From Parasulfuritortus sp036391875 (GTDB taxonomy: Bacteria; Pseudomonadota; Gammaproteobacteria; Burkholderiales; Thiobacillaceae), in contig DASVZA010000022.1 in NCBI GenBank assembly GCA_036391875.1, positions 14,103 to 78,102 on the forward strand: a stretch of 64,000 nt of DNA. The letters are read 5' to 3'. The translations under genes and the position numbers were made by a program. The notes under the pieces were generated by a model. It was not told the DNA's origin, made no database searches, and saw only the letters and a program-made list of their open reading frames with translations. Shown piece after piece: positions 52,666 to 62,170 of this stretch (position 1 is its first letter; each line of letters starts with the position of its first letter).

Positions 52666-55404
52666 ATGGAACTCGCGAAAAGCTTCGAACCCCACGACAT
52701 CGAAAAACGCTGGTACGCCCACTGGGAGTCGGCCGGCTACTACAAGATGGGCGACGCCCCGGGCCGTGACCACTATTGCATCCTGCTGCCGCCGCCCAAC
52801 GTGACCGGCACCCTGCACATGGGCCACGCCTTCCAGCACACCCTGATGGACGCGCTGACCCGCTACCACCGCATGCGCGGCGACAACACCCTGTGGCAGC
52901 CGGGCACCGACCACGCCGGCATCGCCACCCAGATCGTGGTCGAGCGCCAGCTCGACGCCCAGAAGGTCTCCCGCCACGACCTGGGCCGGGAGAAGTTCCT
53001 GGAGAAGGTCTGGGAATGGAAGGAGCATTCCGGCTCGACCATCACCCGCCAGATGCGCCGGCTGGGCACCTCGCCCGATTGGTCGCGCGAACGCTTCACC
53101 ATGGACGAGGGCCTGTCCAAGGCGGTGACCGAGGTCTTCGTCCGGCTCTACAAGGAAGGCCTGATCTACCGTGGCAAGCGTCTGGTCAACTGGGATCCGG
53201 TGCTGGGCACGGCGGTGTCCGACCTGGAGGTGGTCAACACCGAGGAAGACGGCTTCATCTGGGAGATCAACTATCCCCTGGAGGACGGCAGCGGCGTCCT
53301 GACCGTGGCCACCACCCGGCCCGAGACTCTGCTCGGTGACACGGCCGTGGCGGTCAATCCGGCCGACGAGCGCTACACGCATCTCATCGGCAAGTCGGTG
53401 CGTCTGCCGGTGGCCGAACGCACCATCCCGATCATCGCCGACGACTACGTCGATCGCGAATTCGGCACCGGCGTGGTCAAGATTACCCCGGCCCACGACT
53501 TCAACGACTGGCAGGTCGGCCAGCGCCACAACCTGGCCGCGATCAACGTCCTGACCCTGGACGCCAGGATCAACGAATTCGGGCCGGCCGAATACCAGGG
53601 CCTGGACCGTTATGTCGCCCGCCAGAAGATACTCGACGAACTGCAGGCAAAGGGCCTGCTGGTCTCGGCCAAGCCGCACAAGCTGATGATCCCGCGCGGT
53701 GACCGCACCCATGCCGTGATCGAGCCCATGCTCACCGACCAGTGGTTCATGAGCATGGCAGGCCTGGCCAAGCAGGCTTTGGGCGTGGTCGATTCCGGCG
53801 AGCTGAAGTTCGTGCCGGAGAACTGGACCACCACCTACCGGCAGTGGCTGGAGAACATCCAGGACTGGTGCATCTCGCGTCAGCTCTGGTGGGGCCACCG
53901 CATCCCGGCCTGGTATGACGAGGCCGGCAATATCTACGTCGCGCACAGCGAGGAAGAGGCGCTGAAGCAGGCCAACGGCGCGCCGCTGAGCCGGGACGAA
54001 GACGTGCTCGACACCTGGTTCTCCTCGGCACTGTGGCCGTTCTCGACCCTCGGCTGGCCGAACGATACTGCCGAGCTGAAAAACTACCTGCCGACCTCGG
54101 TCCTGGTTACCGGTTTCGACATCATCTTCTTCTGGGTGGCGCGCATGGTCATGATGACCCTGCACTTCACCGGCAAGGTGCCGTTCAAGGAGGTCTACGT
54201 CACCGGCCTGGTGCGCGACGCCCACGGTAACAAGATGTCCAAGTCCAAGGGCAACGTGCTGGATCCGATCGACCTGATCGACGGCATCGCCCTCGGCGAT
54301 CTGGTGGCCAAGCGCACCACCGGCCTGATGAACCCCAAGGACGCGCCCAAGATCGAGAAGGCCACCAGCAAGGAGTTTCCGGACGGCATCCCCAGTTTCG
54401 GCACCGATGCCCTGCGCTTCACCTTCGCCTCGCTCGCCACCCACGGCCGCGACATCAAGTTCGACCTGCAGCGCTGCGAGGGCTACCGCAACTTCTGCAA
54501 CAAGCTGTGGAACGCGACCCGCTTCGTGCTGATGAATTGCGAGGGCCAGGACACCGGCCTGGACGAGGCCCTGCCGCTGGAGTTCTCCTTCGTCGACCGC
54601 TGGATCCTTGGTCGGCTGGAGGCGGCCAAGCAGGCGGTGCATGAAGGCTACGGCCAATACCGCTTCGACCAGGTGGCGCGCGCCGTCTACGAATTCGTCT
54701 GGGACGAGTATTGCGACTGGTATCTGGAACTGGCCAAGGTCCAGATCGGCAACGGCTCCGAGGCGGCACAACGCGCCACCCGGCGCACTCTGGTGCGGGT
54801 GCTGGAGGAGGTGCTGCGCCTGGCCCATCCGGTCATTCCGTTCATCACCGAAGAGTTGTGGCAGTCGGTCGCGCCGCTGGCCGGCGCTTCGGGGGCAAGC
54901 GTCATGTTGGCGGCCTTCCCCGACGCCGACCCGAACCGGATCGACGCCGGGGCCATGGCCGAGATGGAGCAGCTCAAGGCCCTGATCAACGCCTGCCGCA
55001 ACCTGCGCGGCGAGATGAGCGTGGCGCCCTCGGTCAAGGTCCCGCTCTATGCCGAAGGCGACGCCGAGCGGGTCGCCGTCTACGCGCCCTACATGCAGTT
55101 GCTGGCGCGGCTGGCCGAAGTCCAGGCCCGGTCGCCGTTGCCCGAGAGCGACGCGCCGGTGGCCATCGTCGGCGACTGGCGCCTGATGCTGCACATCGAA
55201 GTCGATCCGGAGGCCGAGAAGGCGCGTCTGGACAAGGAGATCGCGCGTCTGGAGGCGGAGATCGGCAAGGCCAACGGCAAGCTGTCCAACGCCAGCTTCG
55301 TCGACAAGGCCCCGGCCGCTGTGGTCGAGCAGGAGCGCAAGCGGCTGGCCGATTTTGCGGCTACCCTGGATAAAGTGAAGGCGCAACGGAGCAAGCTGGT
55401 GTAA
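52666..55404 (+). CDS. valS: Valine-tRNA ligase
   Basis: 912 residues. Class I signature PNVTGTLHMGHAF and KMSKS (DAHGNKMSKSKGN), CP1 editing domain (TTRPETLLGDTAVAV), anticodon-binding domain and the C-terminal coiled coil (AEKARLDKEIARLEAEIGKA). Cytoplasmic tRNA charging with editing of threonine. Confidence 0.98.
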   Translation: MELAKSFEPHDIEKRWYAHWESAGYYKMGDAPGRDHYCILLPPPNVTGTLHMGHAFQHTLMDALTRYHRMRGDNTLWQPGTDHAGIATQIVVERQLDAQKVSRHDLGREKFLEKVWEWKEHSGSTITRQMRRLGTSPDWSRERFTMDEGLSKAVTEVFVRLYKEGLIYRGKRLVNWDPVLGTAVSDLEVVNTEEDGFIWEINYPLEDGSGVLTVATTRPETLLGDTAVAVNPADERYTHLIGKSVRLPVAERTIPIIADDYVDREFGTGVVKITPAHDFNDWQVGQRHNLAAINVLTLDARINEFGPAEYQGLDRYVARQKILDELQAKGLLVSAKPHKLMIPRGDRTHAVIEPMLTDQWFMSMAGLAKQALGVVDSGELKFVPENWTTTYRQWLENIQDWCISRQLWWGHRIPAWYDEAGNIYVAHSEEEALKQANGAPLSRDEDVLDTWFSSALWPFSTLGWPNDTAELKNYLPTSVLVTGFDIIFFWVARMVMMTLHFTGKVPFKEVYVTGLVRDAHGNKMSKSKGNVLDPIDLIDGIALGDLVAKRTTGLMNPKDAPKIEKATSKEFPDGIPSFGTDALRFTFASLATHGRDIKFDLQRCEGYRNFCNKLWNATRFVLMNCEGQDTGLDEALPLEFSFVDRWILGRLEAAKQAVHEGYGQYRFDQVARAVYEFVWDEYCDWYLELAKVQIGNGSEAAQRATRRTLVRVLEEVLRLAHPVIPFITEELWQSVAPLAGASGASVMLAAFPDADPNRIDAGAMAEMEQLKALINACRNLRGEMSVAPSVKVPLYAEGDAERVAVYAPYMQLLARLAEVQARSPLPESDAPVAIVGDWRLMLHIEVDPEAEKARLDKEIARLEAEIGKANGKLSNASFVDKAPAAVVEQERKRLADFAATLDKVKAQRSKLV

Positions 55405-55468
55405 TACGCGGATTGGCCGGTCCGGGGCGTGAGTTCCGATTCAGCGGTGTTTGACGGAGGGGGAGAAC

Positions 55469-55855
55469 ATGAGCTGGAAGTATGCCTGGCGCTATCGCTG
55501 GAAGGTCTTTACCGAGACCCTCGCTACGCCGACCTTCTGGTGGACCGTAGTCGGGATCAGCGGCGCCCTTGTGGTCTGGTTCTATCTGTTCCACATGGCC
55601 ATCCGGCTGCTCGACAGCAGCCTGGTGCTGCGTTCAACCTTCTGCGCCAGCGATGCCCAGCGCGATCGCCACATCCTGGTGATCGTCCTGGTCACGCCGC
55701 TGTTCCTGGTCGGCATGCTGGGCGTGATCGGCGAATGGATGGCCATCATGGACAACCGCAAGCTGCGCCGCAAGAACCGGTTCAAGGCGCTCGGGGTGTT
55801 TTCCGCACTGATGATACTGTCCTCGCTGGCCATCCTGCTCGCCCTGCAATGCTGA
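55469..55855 (+). CDS. Small inner-membrane protein, unknown
   Basis: 128 residues from ATG 55469, with a strong ribosome site GGAGGGGGAG. Three hydrophobic helices (TVVGISGALVVWFYLF, ILVIVLVTPLFLVGML, ALMILSSLAILLAL) and a basic loop (DNRKLRRKNRFK). No family recognised. 64 bases downstream of valS. Confidence 0.7.
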   Translation: MSWKYAWRYRWKVFTETLATPTFWWTVVGISGALVVWFYLFHMAIRLLDSSLVLRSTFCASDAQRDRHILVIVLVTPLFLVGMLGVIGEWMAIMDNRKLRRKNRFKALGVFSALMILSSLAILLALQC

Positions 55856-55897
55856 AGGTGCGCCCGCCGCTCGAATCCGGCTGGCGGTAGGGGTGTC

Positions 55898-56407
55898 TCA
55901 GCTCCGGTTGGCCGGGGCGTCTTCGGGGCCGGAGATCGATTGAGGCGCAGCGGCGGGCTGCGCAGTCTGCGGATCGCAGGCGCCCTGGTGGGTGGCCCGG
56001 GTGTGCTCGGTAAAGTTGAGGATCGAATTGCCTTCGGTCCGGATATCCAGCGTGAATGCCTTCCTGTTTTCCGGTTTCAGTTCGACGCTGACCGGGATGG
56101 GGGCGGCCTTCCACCACTTCAGGCGGCATTCGCCGCTCATCCGATAGACGTCGCCGACCATGGCTTCCTTGTCGATGGTGCAGCCCTTGCTCTTGATCCA
56201 GTTGACGATCTTGGCGCGCGGATCGCCTTCGATGCAGGTGTAGCTGGTGCCCGTCTCCTCATGCTTGAAATGGAGCGGCTTGAGTTCGCCGATGCGCTGA
56301 TAGGCCAGCGCCCACTTGCCGGGCGCGATCCGGGAGGAAAGGTCGGCCGCTGTGGCCGAGGCCGGCAGCGCGAAAGCGAGAATGAGCGGTAACAGGATGC
56401 GGTTCAC
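55898..56407 (-). CDS. Secreted DUF3617-like protein
   Basis: 169 residues. Signal peptide (LPLILAFALPASATA-ADLSS), then a lipocalin-sized mature part with paired Cys (YTCIEGDPRAK, SKGCTIDKEA, SGECRLKWWKA, QGACDPQ), the W-x-x-x aromatic start and repeated beta segments of DUF3617. Periplasmic, function unknown. Alone between convergent neighbours. Confidence 0.7.
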   Translation of the reverse strand: MNRILLPLILAFALPASATAADLSSRIAPGKWALAYQRIGELKPLHFKHEETGTSYTCIEGDPRAKIVNWIKSKGCTIDKEAMVGDVYRMSGECRLKWWKAAPIPVSVELKPENRKAFTLDIRTEGNSILNFTEHTRATHQGACDPQTAQPAAAPQSISGPEDAPANRS

Positions 56408-56573
56408 TGTGGCGGCTCTCTGTTCAGGATAACGACAGGTTCGACCGAGGTCGGCTGCCTAAGTTGCCGATGTCGGCATAGGCGCGGATTATGCTTTGCC
56501 GCCCGGTCGCCGGGCAAGCTGGGGAGGTGCACCTTGACCAGTCCGGAGGTCGCCCATGCGCTGGCTTGAACGG

Positions 56574-57695
56574 CTACAGCAACGCCAGGTTGTCTCTATG
56601 GATCAGTTCGGGTTCGTCCATGTAGCCGAGGATGGCGGCGATTTCCGCGCTGGGCTTGCGGGCGATGCGGCGGGCTTCGTCGGCGCCGTAGTTGACCAGG
56701 CCGCGGGCGATGTCGCGGCCGTGCTGGTCGACGCAACCGACCACCTCGCCGCGCTGGAATTCGCCGTAGACCTCGATCACGCCGACCGGCAGCAGGCTCT
56801 TGCCCTGGCCGGCCAGGGCCTGGACCGCGCCGGCGTCGAGCACCAGCCGGCCGGCGACCTGGAGGTGGTCGGCCAGCCATTGCCGGCGCGCGGCCAGCGG
56901 CAATTGCCGGGCGGTCAACTGGCTGCCGATCATCTCGCCGGCGGCCAGCCGTTCCAGGACCCGTTCCTCTCGGCCGCTGGCGATCACCGTGTGGGCGCCG
57001 CTGCGGGCGGCCCGCTTGGCGGCCAGGATCTTGGTCAGCATGCCGCCGGTGCCGACGTTGGAGCCGGCGCCGCCGGCCATGGCTTCCAGCCCGGGGTCGC
57101 CGGCGGTGGCCTCGTGGACGAACTCGGCGTCCGGGTGCTTGCGCGGGTCGGCGGTGTACAGGCCGGGCTGGTCGGTCAGGATGATCAGGGCGTCGGCCTC
57201 GATCAGATTGGCCACCAGGGCGCCCAGGGTGTCGTTGTCGCCGACCTTGATCTCGTCGGTGGTGACCGTGTCGTTCTCGTTGATGATCGGGATCACCTTG
57301 AGTTCGAGCAGGGTGCGCAGCGTGCTGCGGGCGTTCAGGTAGCGTTCCCGGTCGGCCAGGTCGGCGTGGGTGAGCAGGACCTGGGCGGTATGCAGGCCGT
57401 GGCCGCGGAAGCAGCGCTCGTAGGCCTCGACCAGGCCCATCTGGCCGACGGCGGCGGCGGCCTGGAGTTCGTTCAGGGCGGCGGGACGTTTGCTCCAGCC
57501 GAGCCGGCTGATGCCTTCGGCGATGGCGCCACTGGAGACCAGCACCACTTCCTTGTCTCGTCTGACCAGGGCGGCGATCTGTTCGGCCCAGCGCGCCAGA
57601 CGGGCATGATCGAGGCCGCGGCCGTCGTTGGTGACCAGGCTGCTGCCGACCTTGACGACGATGCGCTGGGCGATGGCGATGACGGACTGGCTCAT
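56574..57695 (-). CDS. proB: Glutamate 5-kinase
   Basis: 373 residues: N-terminal amino-acid kinase domain (IVVKVGSSLVTNDG, VVLVSSGAIAEG, INENDTV, GTGGMLTKI) and a C-terminal PUA domain (about 275-370). First step of proline synthesis, feedback inhibited by proline in the family. Overlaps obgE stop by ATGA; the 166 bases beyond its stop (56408-56573) show nothing notable. Confidence 0.97.
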   Translation of the reverse strand: MSQSVIAIAQRIVVKVGSSLVTNDGRGLDHARLARWAEQIAALVRRDKEVVLVSSGAIAEGISRLGWSKRPAALNELQAAAAVGQMGLVEAYERCFRGHGLHTAQVLLTHADLADRERYLNARSTLRTLLELKVIPIINENDTVTTDEIKVGDNDTLGALVANLIEADALIILTDQPGLYTADPRKHPDAEFVHEATAGDPGLEAMAGGAGSNVGTGGMLTKILAAKRAARSGAHTVIASGREERVLERLAAGEMIGSQLTARQLPLAARRQWLADHLQVAGRLVLDAGAVQALAGQGKSLLPVGVIEVYGEFQRGEVVGCVDQHGRDIARGLVNYGADEARRIARKPSAEIAAILGYMDEPELIHRDNLALL

Positions 57696-58726
57696 GCTTC
57701 CTGTTCGGCGGTGCGTTTCATCTCGTCCAGATGCTCCTGGATGGCGTAGATCAGGGGTTGGCAGTTCTCGCCGTTGATGGCGGCGATGGCGAACACGGGG
57801 CCGGTCCAGCCGTAGGCCTTGATGAAGGCGTCGACCCGGCTTTTGCGTTCTTCCTCGGGGATCAGGTCCAGTTTGTTGAGCACCAGCCAGCGCGGCTTGC
57901 GGTAGAGGTCCTCGTCGTACTTCTTCAGTTCCTCGACGATGGCCCGGGCCTCGTGCACCGGGTCGGCCTCGGGGTCGAACGGCGCCAGGTCGACCAGATG
58001 AAGAAGCAGCCGGGTCCTGGCCAGATGGCGCAGGAACTGGTGGCCGAGGCCGTGGCCTTCGGCCGCGCCTTCGATCAGGCCGGGGATGTCGGCGATCACG
58101 AAGCTGCGATCGGCGTCGACCCGGACCACGCCCAAGTTGGGGTGCAGCGTGGTGAACGGATAGTCGGCGACCTTCGGCTTGGCGGCCGAGACGGCACGGA
58201 TGAAGGTGGATTTGCCGGCATTGGGCATGCCCAATAGGCCGACGTCGGCCAGCACCCGCAGTTCGAGCCGAAGCTGGTGTTCCTCGCCGACCTCGCCCGG
58301 CGTCGACTGGCGCGGCGCGCGGTTGGTGCTGGATTTGAAGTGCAGGTTGCCCAAGCCGCCCTTGCCGCCCTTGGCGATCAGGGCGCGCTGGCCGTCCTCG
58401 GCCAGGTCGGCGAGCAGTTCGCCGCTGTCGTCGTCATGGATGACGGTGCCGACCGGCACGCGCAAGGTCAGATCCTCGCCGCCTTTGCCGTAGCAGTCCG
58501 AGCCGCGGCCGCCTTCGCCGTTCTGCGCCCGGAAGTGGCGGGTGTAGCGGTATTCGACCAGGGTGTTGATGTTGCGGTCGGCGACCACCCAGATGCTGCC
58601 GCCCCGGCCGCCGTCGCCGCCGTCCGGGCCGCCCATGGGAATGAACTTCTCGCGCCGGAACGAGACCGCGCCATTGCCGCCTTTGCCGGCGATGACTTCG
58701 ATCCGGGCTTCGTCGATGAATTTCAT
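57692..58726 (-). CDS. obgE: GTPase Obg (CgtA)
   Basis: 344 residues. Glycine-rich Obg fold (GKGGNGAVSFRREKF, GGPDGGDGGRGG) and GTPase domain with G1 GMPNAGKSTF, G3 DIPGLIEGA and G4 NKLD. Ribosome-assembly and stringent-response GTPase. Usual order rplU-rpmA-obgE, but a strong terminator lies between rpmA and obgE here. Confidence 0.97.
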   Translation of the reverse strand: MKFIDEARIEVIAGKGGNGAVSFRREKFIPMGGPDGGDGGRGGSIWVVADRNINTLVEYRYTRHFRAQNGEGGRGSDCYGKGGEDLTLRVPVGTVIHDDDSGELLADLAEDGQRALIAKGGKGGLGNLHFKSSTNRAPRQSTPGEVGEEHQLRLELRVLADVGLLGMPNAGKSTFIRAVSAAKPKVADYPFTTLHPNLGVVRVDADRSFVIADIPGLIEGAAEGHGLGHQFLRHLARTRLLLHLVDLAPFDPEADPVHEARAIVEELKKYDEDLYRKPRWLVLNKLDLIPEEERKSRVDAFIKAYGWTGPVFAIAAINGENCQPLIYAIQEHLDEMKRTAEQEA

Positions 58727-58744
58727 GGTGTCGTCAGGTTAAAC

Positions 58745-58771
58745 AAAAAAGCCCTATCCGTGGATAGGGCT
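58745..58771 (-). terminator. Terminator between rpmA and obgE
   Basis: 10-bp stem AGCCCTATCC / GGATAGGGCT with a 2-base centre, followed on the minus strand by six Ts (plus A-run 58745-58750). It lowers obgE-proB transcription relative to the ribosomal genes. Confidence 0.9.
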
Positions 58772-58790
58772 CTCTTGGACGTCCGGTTGT

Positions 58791-59054
58791 TTAGGCCTGA
58801 ACGGGAATCACGCTCACGGTGCGGCGCTTCAGGGGACCCTTGACCTTGAATTCGACGGTGCCGTCGACCAGGGCATAGAGGGTGTAATCCTTGCCGACGC
58901 CGACGTTCAAGCCGGGGTGGAACTGGGTGCCGCGCTGACGGACGAGGATGTTGCCGGCCGGAACGAATTGGCCGCCGTAGCGCTTGACGCCCAGCATCTT
59001 GGGCTTGGAATCGCGGCCGTTACGGGAACTGCCGCCTGCCTTTTTGTGTGCCAT
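58791..59054 (-). CDS. rpmA: 50S ribosomal protein L27
   Basis: 87 residues. Starts MAHKKAGGSSRNGRDSK and contains KRYGGQFVPAGNILVRQRGT, the L27 signature. Near the peptidyl-transferase centre. 15 bases after rplU. Confidence 0.99.
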   Translation of the reverse strand: MAHKKAGGSSRNGRDSKPKMLGVKRYGGQFVPAGNILVRQRGTQFHPGLNVGVGKDYTLYALVDGTVEFKVKGPLKRRTVSVIPVQA

Positions 59055-59069
59055 GGTTAGCTTCTCCTA

Positions 59070-59381
59070 TCAGGCGGAAATGCCGTCGATGCGGATTTCC
59101 GTGTAGTTCTGGCGATGGCCCTGGGTCTTGCGGTAGTGCTTGCGGCGACGCATCTTGAAGATCATCACCTTGTCGCCACGACCATGGGACAGGACGGTTG
59201 CCTTGACGCTGGCGCCCGCCACGACGGGGGTGCCGACCTTGATGTCGTCGCCGTCGGCGACCATCAGGACGTCATCGATAGTGATTTCGCTGCCGACTTC
59301 GGCAGGCAGGGTTTCAACCTTGAGTTTGCCACCGGCGGCGACCTTGTATTGTTTGCCACCGGTACGAATAACCGCGTACAT
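59070..59381 (-). CDS. rplU: 50S ribosomal protein L21
   Basis: 103 residues. MYAVIRTGGKQYKVAAGGKLKVE start and the KRRKHYRKTQGHRQ-like end (RRRKHYRKTQGHRQNYTEIRI) are diagnostic. First gene of the rplU-rpmA-obgE-proB order. Confidence 0.99.
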   Translation of the reverse strand: MYAVIRTGGKQYKVAAGGKLKVETLPAEVGSEITIDDVLMVADGDDIKVGTPVVAGASVKATVLSHGRGDKVMIFKMRRRKHYRKTQGHRQNYTEIRIDGISA

Positions 59382-59420
59382 GCTTCGCTCCAGACAATTC
59401 GGCTATGCAGAGAACGGCGG

Positions 59421-59449
59421 ATTATATCCACCTCAAAGAGGAATCGCAA
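59421..59449 (-). promoter_or_regulatory. Promoter of rplU
   Basis: Minus strand TTGCGA (plus 59444-59449), 17-base spacer, TATAAT (plus 59421-59426), about 40 bases upstream of the rplU ATG. Confidence 0.8.
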
Positions 59450-59500
59450 ACGAAAATAAAGGTATAGTCCTGCCCGTCCCGAATAAACAGTTCGTTTGTC

Positions 59501-59902
59501 ATGATCCAAGCTTCGCTCCGTCGCCGCCTAGTCTGCCTGATATACGAGGCTTTCCTGCTGGGCGCGGTCCTGTTCATGGCCGGTTTCCTGGTCGTCGGGC
59601 TGCATCCGGGCGAGCGGGGCGGGATCGCCCGTCTGTTGTTCCAGATCTATCTGTTTGCGGTCATGGGCGGCTATTTCGTCTGGTTCTGGCGCCACGGCGG
59701 CCAGACGCTGGCGATGAAGACCTGGCGCATACGGCTGGTCGATGCCGGCGGCGGTCCGGTCGGTCTGCGTCAGGCCTGGCTGCGCTACAGCGTGGCTGTG
59801 TTCACCTTCGGTTTCTGCTTCGTCTGGGCCCTGTTCGACCGCGATCGGCAGTTCCTGCACGACCGGCTGGCCGGCACCCGGCTGGTCATGCGGCCGATCT
59901 GA
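59501..59902 (+). CDS. RDD-family membrane protein
   Basis: 133 residues. Basic N-terminus (SLRRRLVCLIYEAFLLGAVLF) with RR.. start of the RDD fold, two to three helices, GQTLAMKTWRIRLVDAGGG, and the closing DRDRQFLHDRLAGTRLV motif. Function unknown for the family. Divergent from rplU; convergent with lptG (7-base gap). Confidence 0.9.
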   Translation: MIQASLRRRLVCLIYEAFLLGAVLFMAGFLVVGLHPGERGGIARLLFQIYLFAVMGGYFVWFWRHGGQTLAMKTWRIRLVDAGGGPVGLRQAWLRYSVAVFTFGFCFVWALFDRDRQFLHDRLAGTRLVMRPI

Positions 59903-59909
59903 CGGCCGG

Positions 59910-60983
59910 TCAGCGCGCTTCGACCCGCCACAGGGCAAGCATCGCCGCGCCGGTGAACAGGCTCAGGGGCAGCAGGGCGCTGAGCACGGGCGGCCAGTCG
60001 TTGAGCAGGCCGATATGGCCGAACACCCGGTTGAGCAGATGGAAGCCGAGGCCGATCATGATGCCGAACAGGACCTTGCTGCCCAGCTTGCCGCTGCGGG
60101 GCTGCTGATAGGCGAAGGGCAGGGCGAGCAGGAGCATGACCGGTGCGGCCAGCGGCGCCGCCAGCTTGTTCCAGAGCGCGATTTCGTAGCGGGTGGCCTT
60201 CTGCTGGTTGTCCTTCAGGTATTTCACGTACGACCACAGCGTGGTCAGGGCCATCCGATCGGGATTCACCATGAGGGCGGAGAGCAGGTCGGGGGTGATG
60301 GGCGATTTCCATTGGGCCTCGGGCAGGTGGTCGATCCGGGTGCCGGCCGGCGCAATCGAGGTGTCGGTCACGCCTTTAAGCGCCCAATCGCCGGCGTTGG
60401 TCCAGCGGGCCGACTCGGCCTGCCGGATGCGGCGCAACTGGAAGCTGTCATCGAATTCGTACATACGCACGCCGACCAGAGTGGCGTCGGGCAGCATCTG
60501 ACGGATGTTGATGAAGGTGTGGCCGTCCTTGGCCCAGAGCCCGGAACGGAATTCCTGGGCGACGATGCCCTGGGTGCTGCGGATCTTGATCTGCTGGGCC
60601 AGGCGCTCCGCCGGCGGGGCGATGTATTCGCCTACCACCAGATTGGCGGTTCCCAGCAGCAATCCCAGCAACACCATGTGGCCGGCCAGGCGGCCGATCG
60701 ACAGCCCGGAGGCGCGCATGACGGTGAACTCGGAATTCATCGCCAGCCGGACCAGGGCGAATATGGACCCGATCAACGCGGCGATGGGCAGCAGCTCCTG
60801 GACGCGGCCCGGCATGCCCAGCAGTACGACCAGGGAGGCGCGCAGGGCGGTGTAGCCCTGATCATGAACCTGATCCAGTTCGCCGATCATGTCGAACAGG
60901 CCGAACAGCAGGAGCAGTGCGCCCAGGGTCAGGGCGAACGAGCCCAGTATCTGGCGGGTCAGGTAGCGGAACAGCAGGTTCAT
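59910..60983 (-). CDS. lptG: LPS export ABC permease LptG
   Basis: 357 residues from ATG 60983. Six membrane helices in two groups around a periplasmic jellyroll domain (IRIRQ...SARWTNAGDWALKGV). YjgP/YjgQ family: extracts LPS from the inner membrane with LptF and LptB and passes it to LptC/LptA. Overlaps lptF by ATGA. Confidence 0.95.
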   Translation of the reverse strand: MNLLFRYLTRQILGSFALTLGALLLLFGLFDMIGELDQVHDQGYTALRASLVVLLGMPGRVQELLPIAALIGSIFALVRLAMNSEFTVMRASGLSIGRLAGHMVLLGLLLGTANLVVGEYIAPPAERLAQQIKIRSTQGIVAQEFRSGLWAKDGHTFINIRQMLPDATLVGVRMYEFDDSFQLRRIRQAESARWTNAGDWALKGVTDTSIAPAGTRIDHLPEAQWKSPITPDLLSALMVNPDRMALTTLWSYVKYLKDNQQKATRYEIALWNKLAAPLAAPVMLLLALPFAYQQPRSGKLGSKVLFGIMIGLGFHLLNRVFGHIGLLNDWPPVLSALLPLSLFTGAAMLALWRVEAR

Positions 60984-62062
60984 CGCTGCCTCCGGCCGAG
61001 CGGGCGGCCGTGGCGCCACCAGAAGGCGGTGGCCAGGATCGCGAAGGCGAGGCCGTGTACCAGCAACTGGCTGTCCACGGCGCTCATCAGCCCGCGCGAC
61101 ACCCAAGTCTGGCTGAGGCCCATGACATTGTTGTACAGGGTGTAGATGAGTGCGGCCAGGACGATGTTGTAGGAACGGCCGACGCGGGGGTTGTAGACGC
61201 TGAGCGGGATGGCGAACAGGGCCAGGATCAGCGCGCTGAGCGGATAGCCCAGGCGCCAGACCAATTCCGATTGGTTGAGCGCGGTGGGGTCGCGCAACAG
61301 ATCGAGCGTGCTGAGCTCGCGGGCCTGGACCGGCTTGGGCGCCAGCTGGCCGGGAGCGAGCCGGAAGCCGTAATGGCTGAACTCCATGACCCGGTAATTC
61401 GGATTGCCGGGGGTGCCCTCGTAGCGGTGTCCCTGCTCCAGGACCAGGAAGCGGTCGCCGTCGGGCATGGTCTGGATGTTGCCGTGGCTGGCGATCACGA
61501 TGCCGGTCCGGCCCTGCTGTTCGGACTGGAGGAATATGTTGCCCACGCTGGGGGTGTTTTCGGTGACGTTCTCGACGAAATAGATGCGTCTGCCCTGGTC
61601 GGTTTCGGCGAATACGCCGGGCATGAGCTGGCTGGTCTCCTGTTTCTGGCGGGCAATGTAGGTCTCGTAGTCGGCCTTTTGCCGGGAGACCCAGGGGATG
61701 ACCACCAGGCTGAGGCCGGCGATGATCAGGGTGATCGGGCCGGCCAGGCGCAGGATCGGTTTGATCCAGGCGGCGGGCGGCAGCCCGGCGCCGAACCAGA
61801 TCACCATCTCGCTGTCCTGCCAGTAGCGGGCCAGGGTCAGCAGGACGCCGGCGAACAGCGCCAATGAGAGCAGGATGGGCAGCAGGCGCAGATAGCCGAA
61901 GCTGATGAAGGGGATGACCGCAGAGACGTCGAATTCGCCCAGGGCTGCCGTGCCCAGGATGCGTACCGACAGGGTGACCAGCAGGATGGCGGACAGCACG
62001 CCCAGGGCGATGCCGGCGGTGGCGGTCATTTCCTTCAGCAGGGCTCGCTGGTATAGACGCAT
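60980..62062 (-). CDS. lptF: LPS export ABC permease LptF
   Basis: 360 residues from ATG 62062. Helical N-terminus (MRLYQRALLKEMTATAGIALGVLSAILLVTL), LARYWQDSEMVIWFGAGL coupling segment, periplasmic domain (IYFVENVTENTPSVGNIF) and three C-terminal helices. Partner of LptG. Divergent from pepA; 108-base shared control region. Confidence 0.95.
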   Translation of the reverse strand: MRLYQRALLKEMTATAGIALGVLSAILLVTLSVRILGTAALGEFDVSAVIPFISFGYLRLLPILLSLALFAGVLLTLARYWQDSEMVIWFGAGLPPAAWIKPILRLAGPITLIIAGLSLVVIPWVSRQKADYETYIARQKQETSQLMPGVFAETDQGRRIYFVENVTENTPSVGNIFLQSEQQGRTGIVIASHGNIQTMPDGDRFLVLEQGHRYEGTPGNPNYRVMEFSHYGFRLAPGQLAPKPVQARELSTLDLLRDPTALNQSELVWRLGYPLSALILALFAIPLSVYNPRVGRSYNIVLAALIYTLYNNVMGLSQTWVSRGLMSAVDSQLLVHGLAFAILATAFWWRHGRPLGRRQR

Positions 62063-62170
62063 GTTTTGACTTTTGCTGGCCGCGCTGGAAAGATTGACGA
62101 ATCGAAGCGAATCCCCGTGCAGACGGGCGAAACGCGCTGTTCCCTCAGATGAATAATCCAGGAGTAGGTC

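Noticed and set aside
52654..55386. 910-codon minus-strand frame opposite valS
   Set aside because: Full antisense shadow of valS.
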